This document shows, in pieces, positions 53,160 through 64,000 of a DNA stretch of 64,000 bases. The notes beneath the pieces are model-generated. The model had not been told where the DNA came from. It saw nothing but the letters and a program-made list of their open reading frames with translations, and did no database searches. The stretch lies in the NCBI GenBank assembly GCA_948567375.1, contig OX419762.1, positions 13,894,001-13,958,000 of the forward strand, written 5' to 3'. Origin of the DNA: Lunularia cruciata. Lineage: Eukaryota; Streptophyta; Marchantiopsida; Lunulariales; Lunulariaceae. How positions within the stretch are numbered: position 1 is the first letter of the stretch; each line of letters begins with the position of its first letter. Both the position numbers and the translations under genes were made by a program.

Positions 53160-56100
53160 TTTCGAGTTTTGTGTAAATATATCGAGAAGTTGTATGATAT
53201 CCAAACTTTTATAGCTCTGATTCTTTGCAGGGGCACAAATTTCTCATTTCGATGCTATTGAGGCTAATTTTACCTTTGTTTGGATTGATGGGCTTTTCCA
53301 TCCTTCTGTTATCCTATGTGCGTCCAGTTTCATAGATGCAGAGAGCCTGGTCCATTTTCGCAATTTCACTCGGTAGATTGTTCTGTATGGTGTTCAAAGG
53401 ATACTATCTTCAGTTTAAGTTGAAAGCACCACAAAATAGAAGGTAAACCACAAATGAAAATACGAGTGCAAGGTCTGTCAGGTGATATTTCCAGATCTGA
53501 ATTTGATCACTCTTTCAGAGTGATATCACTCATTACAAGACCCATAACAAGGTCGAACAACTCTGGTCTACAGACAATTCTTTGGGCATCAGTCCAGAAT
53601 CCATGCAGCCTCCGTACGTGCATTGATCCAGTGTATTGCGTGTTTGAGATTAGAACACTCCTTCACCCCAGACATCATCTTCACTCAAAACGTTGACCTC
53701 TACAATCTTCCTTCCCTGCGGAACCTGCTTGAAGCGAACGCAGACCGCTTTTAAGAACCACATTTATAGCTTCAGTCGGAAAGAGCACTCTATGGGCTAT
53801 AGGAGAAACTGGAGTCGAAGAAAAGTTCTTTTTCCTACTCCGGCAAACAGCATACTTTGTCTGGTCTCTTACCTACTTACACTACGCATTTTGATACCAA
53901 TGAGACGAACAGATCGAAACCACACAGTATACAGGTCCGAGAAGACCATCAGCGGAACGATAGAATAATAAAATGGTTAAACGAATGGACACCGAGGCAA
54001 GACCAGGCTTATTAATCAGGTATTGGAAGTAGAGTGCAGTTTCTATACTTTCCATACAGTAGCCTGCTGGAGTTTGTGAACTTACAGGACAAATGCAACT
54101 TCTTATCAAATCTGCGCCACTTGTGTCAGCTCGATATCCAACCTACAAACAGGACGCGTATTAAAAACGTGAAGAAGATAAAACTAGCGTAGCAGTGACG
54201 AAAATTTTGCTGGTAAGATATTTCCAACTTCTTTGAACTAGCCAAGAAAAGCATTCAATTGACTACAAACGAGCGATGTCCTCCAGTGCCTTTACTTTCC
54301 GCGCAATAATGTTATTTTGCAAAACTTGATCTTCTATTTCCAGAGAGCAGAAAGCCTAGAGCTGCACTTACTCTCAGAGTCCAGTGGAAGAGAGGCTGCT
54401 TGCTTTCCACACAATTCCTAGATCTAGGGTAACTTGTGGAGAACAAAACAATGGGGACTCCACACCAGAGCTGAGATTAACACGAACCAAAAGGTTTGGG
54501 CAACACAGGTTGCCTAGGCACCTAGTTAAACAGCGTTGTCACGGCTTAGTCTTTTTTCCTTTTTATCCCCGAAAGTTATGTTAAACCGTTGCTAGTCCAC
54601 AGAGGACTGATATCCTTCCTATATCGCTTACAGTATTCAAAACTTCTTCACCACTAGAAACGCATACCTCCGCTGCTCCGCCCTGAATTTCCATTTCACA
54701 GTGACAACAGGATCCCTCGAAGCAGAATTCCTGAAACTCATATGATCAGGGACTTGACCATACACCAAGCTTTGAGAACAAAAGACACAGGGGACTGATT
54801 GATAATCCACGGTGTACCTCCGTGACTATGACGTCCAATCCAATTTGTGCATGTTAAGCTGCAAACTAGGAGATCGAATGACTTGGGAAATGCAGAAAAC
54901 GATTTCTTCCTTGGGTGCTATTTCAAGAACTCCCAGCATAAAAGAAACTCAGTGCAACTTCCTAAGGGTTCGTTATGGAAGTAATCAATATTTGCTTACA
55001 ATATTTGGCACTGTGACTCCGCATCGCTCCGCAACTCGAAGTAGATTTTCACCAGCCCTGCACTTCGCAGTCACCTTCAGCAATAGAAATTCAATAGAAA
55101 TTCAGTAATGATACAGAACCCACTGCTTTATTACACAGTCTAGAATTGGGCCGGTTATGGCCGAATCACAACAGAGAAGGTTAAGGTCACAAAGCTTAGT
55201 TGCTAGGGACTCCTTAGCTGAATAGCAAGGTGACAAAGTGCACAGATTATGAGCTGAATCTCATGCAGAAAAGGGTTTAAGGTAGTGCAATGCCATAAAC
55301 ATGCGCACTTTGCTTGGAAAATGAAGGGCTTCCCGAAGTAAAAATGTCAGTGTCCATACTCATCTCCAGTAGATAACGGCTACCAGAAGAATGCCAAAAG
55401 AGATGGTTCACAGACTCTTGCCAAAGAATCCCTCGCCATCTCAGCTCGAGAGTGTCGTGTTTAAAGATGATATCATGGCTACCTGACTGACTACATTCGA
55501 TGTTCTAACCCCCATAATCACATTGTTTTCACATCTCGCACAGATATATTTCGGGCTTTCAAGCTGCGTCTTGAAACCATTAGCACGAACATGATGAAAT
55601 TCGTGAGTCAAGGATCCCAATGCTGAAACACTTCATGTCTTTCTGGCTAATAACCAGCTTCCATGTAATCATTCAATCATTCATGTAATCTCTACAAGCC
55701 TTCTAAACAATAAGAAAGACACCAGCAAAACAACACGCCAGTGACTCAACTTTCATCCTTATGCAGAAACACTGGTAACTTGCAGCAACAAACATCAGGC
55801 ACTCTAAGGTGTGTCCACCAGATTTGAATCACCGACACATCAAAAACTCTACCTGTCGCTGGACCCTGAGCACTGATCTTAAAGAGAGGCCGTCAGATGA
55901 TTGGAGAAGAATCTCATCGACAGAACGTTTAATGCCCATCTTTCCCTCTGCGCTGTGAGTAATCTAGCCAGAAATATCACTTCCTCAACCATCTTGCAAC
56001 AGCAGACAACTTACATTACAAGACTGCAAGTACTAAAAATGATCCAAGCTTTCCTTTCGTTTGATACCAAAGCACGTTCTAGCACCAAGCCAGTTACACT

Positions 56101-56460
56101 TCGAAGCGCTTCCCAGACTAGTGTGTTTTGCCTCTATATAAAAACACTTGGATAACTGAATCGTTGTATAGCAGGGCCCCGCAAAACAATTGAACTTGCA
56201 GAGGGACCATCAGTTGAAAGATGTAATGATGCATACAGGAAACCTCCGAGCTACCACCTAGTGACTAAGCATTTCATGATCGTCCTACAGCAATGGGACC
56301 AAAACAATCATTCCTAGGTCAAACTCTAAAGCAGAGATGAGACGATTAATGGGAGTCAATCCACGACTAAAAATCCAGGATTTGAATCTTAGAAGCTGTC
56401 CGGGCGTAGACCCTTTGGGTGGCAACGGAGTCAACATGGTTCGGAATTTCTGCAAAAATT
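53160..56460. other. Spacer downstream of the DDE gene
   Basis: No gene recognised on either strand. The composition is more balanced than in the AT-rich spacers and resembles untranslated or intronic sequence. The part next to 56460 should include the 3' untranslated region of the minus-strand DDE gene. Confidence 0.4.
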
Positions 56461-56464
56461 TACA

Positions 56465-58123
56465 TCAGCCATTTGTGATGTAGAGCCGCGTTATGTCACG
56501 CTGTCTGGCTACTGCTTTGTGATGGCTGGCTAGATTGCTATCAAGGACTCTGAGCTTTTGTAGCAGATCCGTGACATCTTCTTGTTGCTGAAGTAAATAC
56601 ATTGCAACGTTCTCTAGAGAACCTTGAACTGATGAGTAATTCATGGGTGGCACGTTCTCCACGGGGCCATCCATGTCAGTTTCTTCCTCTATCTCATCAG
56701 TAGATAGCGAGGCCTCCCAAATCTCGTCTTCACTAGGTTCATGGGAGATTGCAAATCCATTTTGCTCCTCGAAATGAACATACTCTGGCGCAGTCATATC
56801 AGCAATACCGTTCTCGATAGAATGGTCTCCAAACTGTTCCAGCAACTCAGAAATCTCAGTAAGTTGCTCGTTGAGCTCAAATGAATGCCTTGGTTGCCAG
56901 TGCCCAGGAGAGCCATTTAGATTTTCCAGCAACTGTGGCTGTGACCTTTTCCTACACAGTTCCGTATATCTCCAGCAATTTGAAATGGTGATTGGTGTAA
57001 CATGTGACCTCCAGGCCTTCTCCAGAAGCACAACAGCATTATATACATCAATTCTCGGATCCTTTCCAATCCTGCAACAACTTGCCTGATGTTTGAGCAA
57101 GAGAGTGCGATAGTAAGCCTTGAAGCAACTTACTAATCCAGCATCCAGCGGTTGACCAAGTCCGGAAGAACTTGGGAGAAACCTGACGATTGTGATTCTC
57201 AGATCCTTCTCCACATTTGCCACTTTGTGGCTGTGGGCACTATCCACTAACAGCAAAACCCTCTTTTTGCCTGCAAACATCATTCTGTTCTCAAAATCCA
57301 GTAGGAATTTCTCGAAAATGGTAATACTCATCCATGCTAACCGGTTAGCGTGCCAAAGAACGCCAAGATTGACAGGGTTCAAAATGTTTCTTGACGTGAA
57401 AGCATGGGGCCTGTTGTATTTGTTGATAACCAAGGGGGGAAGTTTCATACTTCCGTCCATGTTGGCCGTAAGGGCGACAGTGATTCTCTCGTTCGCCTTC
57501 TTGAGAAATATCGTCCTCTTAGCGGCAAGAGCTTTATTGGGCACCAGCCGATAGAGCAGTCCTGTCTCCTCCAAACTGAAAATATCCCCAGGCTCGAAAT
57601 CAGATATGATAGCTTTGATAGCATCTATCTGGTCTGGCAAATGTTGTTGCCTTGTCTCAATGGAAACAACCTCTCCGTGCTTAACATACCCTTTGATCCC
57701 ATGCCGTTTCTTGAAACGCCCCAGCCACCCATGTGAAAAGACAAGTTGCTTTGTCGCAGAGTTATGTTCAAGGCTTGAATAGAAGCGCTTGGCAGCTTCA
57801 CACACCAAAGCATCGGTGAGAGTGGCCCCCTTGTCTTGCATTGCAAGAAACCAAGCATAGGTGGCTTCTTCTACTTCGGGACAGACAAGTTTACGTGCTC
57901 GTTTGCCATCAGGTGATGCTTTATCCGAGATCCATTGATCTCTCCTTTTGAGCGTGCGTGAGATGGTCATCTCCGACACCGGAAATTGGAACTTCTCGGT
58001 TGCCCATAGACTCAACTCTCGGTTGGTGATGGATGTGGCCTCCTTATGAAGACAAATCAACTTCCGCTGAGCGTTGTTCAACTCTCTATTGCGGCCCACC
58101 TTCTCGGACACTGTGAGGTGCAT
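56465..58123 (-). CDS. CENP-B/Tigger (pogo-type) DDE protein, intact, possibly domesticated
   Basis: A 552-residue protein from the ATG at 58123. Residues 14-65 form a psq-type helix-turn-helix (NAQRKLICLHKEATSITNRE). 76-150 form a CENP-B/Tc5-type DNA-binding domain (FSHGWLGRFKKRHGI). 163-348 form a DDE_1 transposase core. In the core the first catalytic position reads SLEETGLLYR, with Glu185 where the family has Asp in DETG. The other two Asp are present at D294 (LLLVDSAHSH) and D327 (QPLDAGL). A C-terminal acidic region (418-495) and a helical end (500-545) follow. There are no internal stops. Open frame continues upstream to 58168 behind a CCTTTGCAG acceptor-like sequence, so an upstream exon is possible. 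An intact frame with an altered triad suggests a host DNA-binding role. A recent transposon is the alternative. Confidence 0.9.
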   Translation of the reverse strand: MHLTVSEKVGRNRELNNAQRKLICLHKEATSITNRELSLWATEKFQFPVSEMTISRTLKRRDQWISDKASPDGKRARKLVCPEVEEATYAWFLAMQDKGATLTDALVCEAAKRFYSSLEHNSATKQLVFSHGWLGRFKKRHGIKGYVKHGEVVSIETRQQHLPDQIDAIKAIISDFEPGDIFSLEETGLLYRLVPNKALAAKRTIFLKKANERITVALTANMDGSMKLPPLVINKYNRPHAFTSRNILNPVNLGVLWHANRLAWMSITIFEKFLLDFENRMMFAGKKRVLLLVDSAHSHKVANVEKDLRITIVRFLPSSSGLGQPLDAGLVSCFKAYYRTLLLKHQASCCRIGKDPRIDVYNAVVLLEKAWRSHVTPITISNCWRYTELCRKRSQPQLLENLNGSPGHWQPRHSFELNEQLTEISELLEQFGDHSIENGIADMTAPEYVHFEEQNGFAISHEPSEDEIWEASLSTDEIEEETDMDGPVENVPPMNYSSVQGSLENVAMYLLQQQEDVTDLLQKLRVLDSNLASHHKAVARQRDITRLYITNG

Positions 58124-58169
58124 TTTGGACGCGTTACGGTCACTCAACCTACTACCTGCAAAGGCCACC

Positions 58170-61040
58170 GTACAGGTACAGTTGAGTCCGCCAGCGACTT
58201 TTCTACTTCGAAAAACAGCTGCATAAGTGCGCAGATGTCTTGAGAGTGATTGGATTCAGAACATTGGCATAACCTAAACCGTAGGTTGCAAGGCTATTGG
58301 CTGTTCAGATCTACAAAACTGCTCCTTCAGCTTCGAAAGAACTCATGCCTCCTCTCATGACCATTGGCTTCTTCAAACATGTCAACTTGCCAAATAAACT
58401 CCCGACACCAGAGCCTCAAGAATACTAATGCGTGAACTGTGGATTTGGTTTAAAGGAAAGAGTATCTTGCAACCATCGTAGCTAACAAAGGAGGTATCAT
58501 TACATAGGCAGGTTTCAGATGGGGACATGTCAAGCTGTTCTTCATGGTTTACATCCGGCTTCTATGTTCCCATGAATTACGCAGGAAATAATATAAATCA
58601 ATACCAAAGAGCAACAAATTGGAAGCGAGACATTTCGCCTGCTGAAGCACCATATTCCGCAAACAAACCAAAAGAGGACCATAGCGGGTTCGTCAACCAG
58701 TTTGAAGAGTTAAGATGTACATAGAGTTTCTGTTGAGCATTACGACAAAAGCACTTGAAAGAAACGGGCGGAAGGATCATTAAGTAACTTACTGTTTTTG
58801 AGCCTATGTTGAAACAAACAACGGCCTCTTCTCCTAAGTCAAGGCTGCACCAAACGATTTCGGTAACACTTATCAAAATCATCCTCCAATCTCAGAGGGT
58901 AGAAGGGGTACAACCATCGACATTAGAAGCCACCAGAGCAGCAGAGCACAAGAACATTTTCGTTTGACCATCCGGAAAAAGGTACCAAATATGGGGATCT
59001 TGACAGAGTTTCTTGACTGTTATCGCACTATCAAGAGTAGGCAAGTCTTGCTTAAAATGGGCAGTCCATTCCTCCTATCTGCAACTAAATGTAATGGGCT
59101 TAATCTCGCCTATTCAAGAAAAAAGAGAAGAAGTCCATAATCGGAGAGTAGGACCTTGAAAACTTTCCGAGCAAAATCACATTCAAATTGAAACTTTATT
59201 CAAACTTAGGTACTCAGAGGATAGGACGGAGCATGACGGTAGCTACAGCTTCAAGCTTCTCACCATTGCAAACAAAACCATATGGAAGATACAGACCAGC
59301 ATGAAACTATACCTGTCATTCCAATAGGTACCAGGAACAGCTCCATCCTTGAAGCGATCTTCTCCGAGAGTACCAGTTTTGGGACTCGAAAATTGATCTG
59401 ATGTAATCGCGTTCTGGAAGACGAAAAAAGCGAGGAAGAACAAGAGTTTAATTTACTCAGGTACAACACTTCCATCAAGCCATGCCGCCGAATTCACCTC
59501 CTGAAGAGCAACAGCGAAGGCGACAGTGTAGTTACCAAACGTGTTGTTGATTTCTTGTTCCCTCTCACTCCATCTTTTCTCCCGGAGATCTTCAATTCAG
59601 CTCCAATCTGTTCCCAAGCAGGAGACACACTAATTGTAACAGCTACAAAAGAATCTGTAAAGTGGAGATCACTTCTGCTAATGCTGGCAATTTGACAGAA
59701 GTAACAGTGCTCTAACAATCTAGAGACATTGGGAAAACCAAATTACACTTCTCGATACCTCGAAGAACCTCGTAGCAGGTGTGTCTAAGATTTCGATACC
59801 CAGTTCGGAACAAAAAATGTGCTACGTTTACGAGGCTCCACTGAAAAATTCGGCGAAAATAATAATAATAATAATAACTGAATAGAATTGTCCACATAAC
59901 ACCTCCAGCTGACCGCGCACGGAGAGGAGAGAACACGGCTTTGTCTAGTTGCTGAGTGACCTACCGTGTGCTTCTTACTGCGAGCTAAAATTAAAAATTG
60001 GGCTGGTAACCTGATGAGCTCACCTTTCTGCAAAAAACCAGGTCACGATACAAAAGAGAATCAATCAGAACATGACCGACAAGGCCAATTCCTCCGTTCA
60101 ACACTCCAAACTAACAAAAATGTCAAGCCGGCTTGCTTCCGGTTAGCTCGAGCACTCTCTGGTCCTCATACAGTTCCACCATACAAACCACAGTCGGAAA
60201 AGAAAGTGCTGCAATTGCCTCCCAGGAACATTAGAGGAAACTCTTCTCTCTCTCCCTCTCTCTCCAATTGCCTTCTTGGGAACAGGATCTCTCTATCTAA
60301 AAGAGGTAACACGGAAGAGAAACCTGCACCAAATTGCCCACGCTGGACCGAAAGCAAAATACACAAACGAGAGCTGTGTTGATTTCCTCCGCCAACGGAC
60401 TTTCTCCCGCCCCGGTCTACAACAACAACCATCCCAGGCAACTTTCTTCGGACCCTGGACACAAACCTGACCAGTCCTCCCCTCCCGCAGATTTCACGAG
60501 ATGGGCAAAGAAGAACTCACAGAGGACGTGGAAACCAAACCCTTCAACGGCCTAGGCAACTTGTAGTACGCGCACGCTTTTGTTGCTGCTCCTAAACTCT
60601 CCATAACGCTTGCTTGCTTCCTTGCTTGCCCCCTCCTACAGTGGTACTTTGCTTCTGCTCAGCGCTGCTGCTTCACAAGGCGAGTAAAGACTCGAGTTCA
60701 AAATCAGCGCCTTCCAGCCAGCCAGCAAATCCCTCACTAGCCAGCATCAAGCAGGAGACTTCATACACCCGTCACTTCATGTCAATGGTGGTCTAATGAT
60801 CGATCCAATGGCGCCAGACGCCAACCTTTCCACCCTGCCCTGCCCGCTACCCATCTTTCTTACTTCTTTCTTCCTTCTCCCCTGTACTCGGACCGCTACC
60901 GGTTACAGTCAGTGATACGGAGGAGCATCCGTTAAACCCTACGTGAACCTTCGCCCGCCCTAACGAACCTCGATTGCTTGCTTGCCTTCCTGCTCATCTA
61001 AGAGTGTACTCTGTTGGCGTGCGATGTTGGCAGCTTAGAC
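58170..61040. other. Upstream region of the DDE gene, no coding region recognised
   Basis: It contains a short TAA repeat (59857-59877) and a CT-rich block near 60240-60270. It also has CTTGCTTGCTTCCTTGCTTGCC near 60606-60630, the kind of pyrimidine-rich sequence often found in plant promoters and leaders. Exons and transcription start could not be set. Confidence 0.35.
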
Positions 61041-61044
61041 AAAA

Positions 61045-61300
61045 CATGATTGATTTGCGGGCCCGACGTCACAAGGAATGTACACGCATCGGTCAATCAG
61101 CTTGTCGCTGGGCACCATGGGTAGTTTACTTCGGCGCAATGAAAGTCCCAGTCGCGAGATTGTACACTACGAGGAGAGATCGCTGATTTGCGGTACTGTC
61201 ACATGATTTGCGGTACTGTCACAGAAAATGTACATGTATCGGCGGATGATTTTACAGCCGGGCAGTCCCTTTCGTCGCAAAAAATGTCACTGTCGTTGAA
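61045..61300. repeat. Diverged tandem duplication of about 145 bp
   Basis: GATTTGCGG...GTCACAAGGAATGTACACGCATCGG...GCTGGGCACC...CTTCGGCGCAATGAAAGTCCCAGTCGCG is followed by a second, shorter version: GATTTGCGGTACTGTCACAG...AATGTACATGTATCGG...GCCGGGCAGTCC...CTTTCGTCGCA...GTCACTGTCG. At the junction (61183-61222) the 20-bp piece GATTTGCGGTACTGTCACA is itself doubled. Confidence 0.65.
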
Positions 61301-61399
61301 TTGTAACGAATCAGATTGCGTTGTGGATAATCTTGACTCTTCCAACTTGCTCATTTGCAACTCGCTAAGTACAGTAGAAAGTTTACATTAGTTTTTCAC

Positions 61400-63260
61400 G
61401 ATGATCCAGTTAAAATAATTTTAATTGGTTTTCTATTTAAAATAGCGTTAATTTATCAGTATTTTATAATATATTTTTAATAAATAAGATGAGCCAGATC
61501 AGGATAATTTTAGTGAATTGCTTTGAATCTGTATTTGCATGTGCTCTTAGTAATATACTTAAACCAATACTATTATAATATTCATATAAGTAAAATCATG
61601 TTTTATCTTTTAAGAAATTGAATGAAGATAAAATTAATTTTTGCTTAGATATAATTATCATTATCCCTTTTACTTAAATACCATAACATATGGAAAATGA
61701 GAGCAAGAGTCATATATATAGATAAGTGTCTTTGGAAAGATGATTTGGAGTTCCAAATTACCATCCTTAGCTTTTTATTTTCATCTTCCAATTTTATAAT
61801 AATATGAATTATGTAGCTTGCTCTACCAAAGCCATTGGTTGAATTTTGCATAGTGTACATCTTTATTTCTAGTTTGCATTGCACTTTTACCTCAATCGTA
61901 AGGTAATCTTGGAATTAAGCAACCGCAACTAAATGACAATCATTTGTGAGTCCCTTTTGATCTTCTCCATGCACATTTAGAAATTTTTCTCTACGCAGTT
62001 CTATAAAATTTTGAAAATATGTATTTTACTCATTTTTTCTTAACTTCCTAATCAATCATAAGTCGAGGTCTCATATCTCAATGTAAATAACATTGTAACA
62101 AACATCTCACAAGGTCTGAACAGAAAATTATGTAAGAATGGTGAATTGGTTCAAATTCAATTGTCTTTTTGTTGAAGAATGATATAAGTTTGCAATTGAG
62201 GTGATGCTTCTATTGGTGTTGAGTTTTCTTTGTTTAGGCACGTACTAATCTTGTGGTCATACCAACAGCATTAATTGCATGAGTGTTGTTTCTGAACTAT
62301 CAACTTGATTCTATGTTTGATCAAATTTACTTTTGTTTCACAAGTCTTCTTTTGGTCTTGATTGCAAGTGCGTTTGCAATAGGTTGGGTAATGATTGAAG
62401 TAGCCATAATACCAATAGACACTTGATTGATGGATGTTGTGTTGTGATGCCATCACATTGGCAGGTAGAACTTGGCCATAGAAAAGACATTGGTAGTAGT
62501 TCAAAACTTGAAGAGATGCCTATAAATGATCCTCGGTGTTTCAAATGAGTAGCATGAGCACGTGGAGTATATCAACAATCTCAACAATTTGTGCTTTAGC
62601 TTAAGATTGGTCAGTTTGCCTCCAACCTAATATAGACCATTGCATGGCCTCTTGCATTAATTTGTTACTTCTCACAAATGCATAAATTGTTAACATCTAT
62701 GCAAGTTGCTTCTCTATTTGAGAACCAACCGTCAATATAGGTTGGTAGAGCATGTTGCAAACAATTTCCACATCAACTACATGACCTCATGTCCATGCTT
62801 TTTCCATTATGCATATGGAATTTTGTAGTGAAGTTTGCAAATGCAAGAAATACTTCAAATAAGAGTTCAAGCATTCAACTCATTGGGTTGTTGATAACTC
62901 TATGGTAAATATAAAGTATGACTCAACTTAAAGATGATAGGTTTCAAAGAGTTTGTAAATTGTTTGATTTCCATCAAGTTTGTATGTAAATATTGTTATT
63001 TGCAATTGTGCATCAAATGTATTTGATGATGGCAATCATAAAAGTGCCTAAAATTCATGCATGAATTGGTGAAATTACTTACCTAAAATAGAAAGAAACC
63101 ATACAATAAACTTTTGAAGAATGTGCTAAGAATAGTAATGGTGTCAAGTACAATAGTATCTCTATAACTTTATAGCATATGTTACTTATTGGTACATATA
63201 TTAAGATGGAGAGTTATCACACTTCCTTTGTGTTGGTTGCGATGCACCATAGGTATTAGG
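61400..63260. other. AT-rich spacer
   Basis: No recognisable gene on either strand. Possibly decayed internal sequence of the gypsy element whose gag follows. Confidence 0.45.
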
Positions 63261-63266
63261 TCTGTT

Positions 63267-64000
63267 GCCCTAAGTACACTCTCTCTTATGGTGAGGTCCA
63301 CCACAAGTCCAACAAGCAATACTACCACTCATTGGTTGTTGTTGACCTAACAAGGAAAGTAAGGGTCTATCTCCACTAGGATAGTTCCACTCGCTCCATA
63401 GGATTTGGGCTGTCCACCCTATCCTCAAAAACCAATTGGACATGGTGCACTCTGCTACACTCTAGAAGAAGTAATAGTTGTGGATGAGGTTTCCCTACCA
63501 AATCCAAATGTCACTACCCTCTCCTCCACCATGTTCAGCTCAATACGCATAGCCAAACCAAAGACCAGTGCCAACGTGGGCAAAGTAGCCTATAACAACA
63601 TAACATCACGAACTCTATGTTGTAAGTCCATATCCAGTATCCCATACCAAAATTGGACTACTTGGGCCTTAGTAACTCACTAAGTGAAACTGATCAACTC
63701 CTCATGCGAGTGTATTCTTTGTGTATGCTCTCTTCAGCCTTCTGCTTTGCTTATGCTCTCTTCAACCTTCTGTTGGAACTCCTACAAACTCCTCAACTTG
63801 TCAATCCGTACTCCTTGGTAGTCTGCCTCAAACATTGGAAGAACTCCACTATGGGGTTAAACCCCAATTCCACACCACCTCCGGCAATAGTACCTCTACT
63901 CATGGTAGCACTATCTCCAACTAGTGCACCTCCACTAGCTCCACCAACACTATTCAAGCTAGAACTCATAAGTACAACCGATCTACTCCTAGCAACCAAG
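63267..64000 (-). pseudogene. Ty3/gypsy gag with zinc knuckle, decayed, continues past the window
   Basis: On the minus strand the frame from 64000 down reads a Gly/Ser-rich stretch, then EFFQCLRQTTKEYGLTS (near 63860-63810). After several frame changes it ends at 63276-63314 with CWTCGGPHHKREC, a gag zinc knuckle (C-x2-C-x3-H-x4-C) of the form common in plant Ty3/gypsy elements. The knuckle differs from that of the element at 1-3441 (C-x2-C-x4-H-x4-C), so this is another lineage. Protease and RT should follow below 63260 but are not recognisable. Confidence 0.7.

Overview
The window looks like repeat-rich nuclear DNA of a land plant. The evidence is a plant-type vacuolar CAX cation/proton exchanger, Ty1/copia and Ty3/gypsy elements with initiator-Met tRNA primer sites, a PIF/Harbinger transposase and its Myb/SANT-like partner, and long AT-rich spacers with microsatellites. 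Non-LTR elements that appear to carry a restriction-like endonuclease, a single-exon CAX and an intact CENP-B/pogo-type gene make a non-seed plant (moss or relative) my preferred guess. That is an impression from memory, not a demonstration.

Only two reading frames look like intact host genes, both on the minus strand: CAX (17232-18728) and a CENP-B/Tigger-type DDE protein (about 56465-58123). A third long open frame (48304-49101, minus) is a Harbinger-associated Myb/SANT-like protein and probably belongs to a transposon.

Layout: 1-3441, decayed Ty3/gypsy element (minus) with its 5' LTR at 3054-3441. 3534-3620, tail of an older copia element. 5783-6197, a related solo LTR. 7270-9000, decayed minus-strand coding sequence of unknown type. 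9636-13540, the 3' end of a non-LTR element (minus) split by a copia element (10107-13269, plus) with LTRs, primer site, polypurine tract and a 5-bp target duplication. 13541-17231, mostly spacer with one reverse transcriptase relic. 17232-18971, CAX and its leader. 19100-28800, gene-poor spacer with two clean hairpins. 28805-31430, further 3' ends of the non-LTR family and a 233-bp tandem duplication. 34440-38826, the longest non-LTR copy (RT plus C-terminal domain) followed directly by a second truncated 3' end. 39285-53155, a mosaic of a Harbinger element, an unclassified coding block next to degenerate 10-bp repeat arrays, and a dispersed direct-repeat family. 53160-61400, quieter spacer around the DDE gene. 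61400-64000, AT-rich spacer ending in a gypsy gag relic (minus).

Most transposon coding sequences are broken by stops and frameshifts, so most activity here is probably past. The most notable items are the apparent RLE-type non-LTR family, the unclassified block at 43.2-47.9 kb, and the intact pogo-type gene in which the first catalytic Asp is replaced by Glu. Nothing here could be checked against databases.
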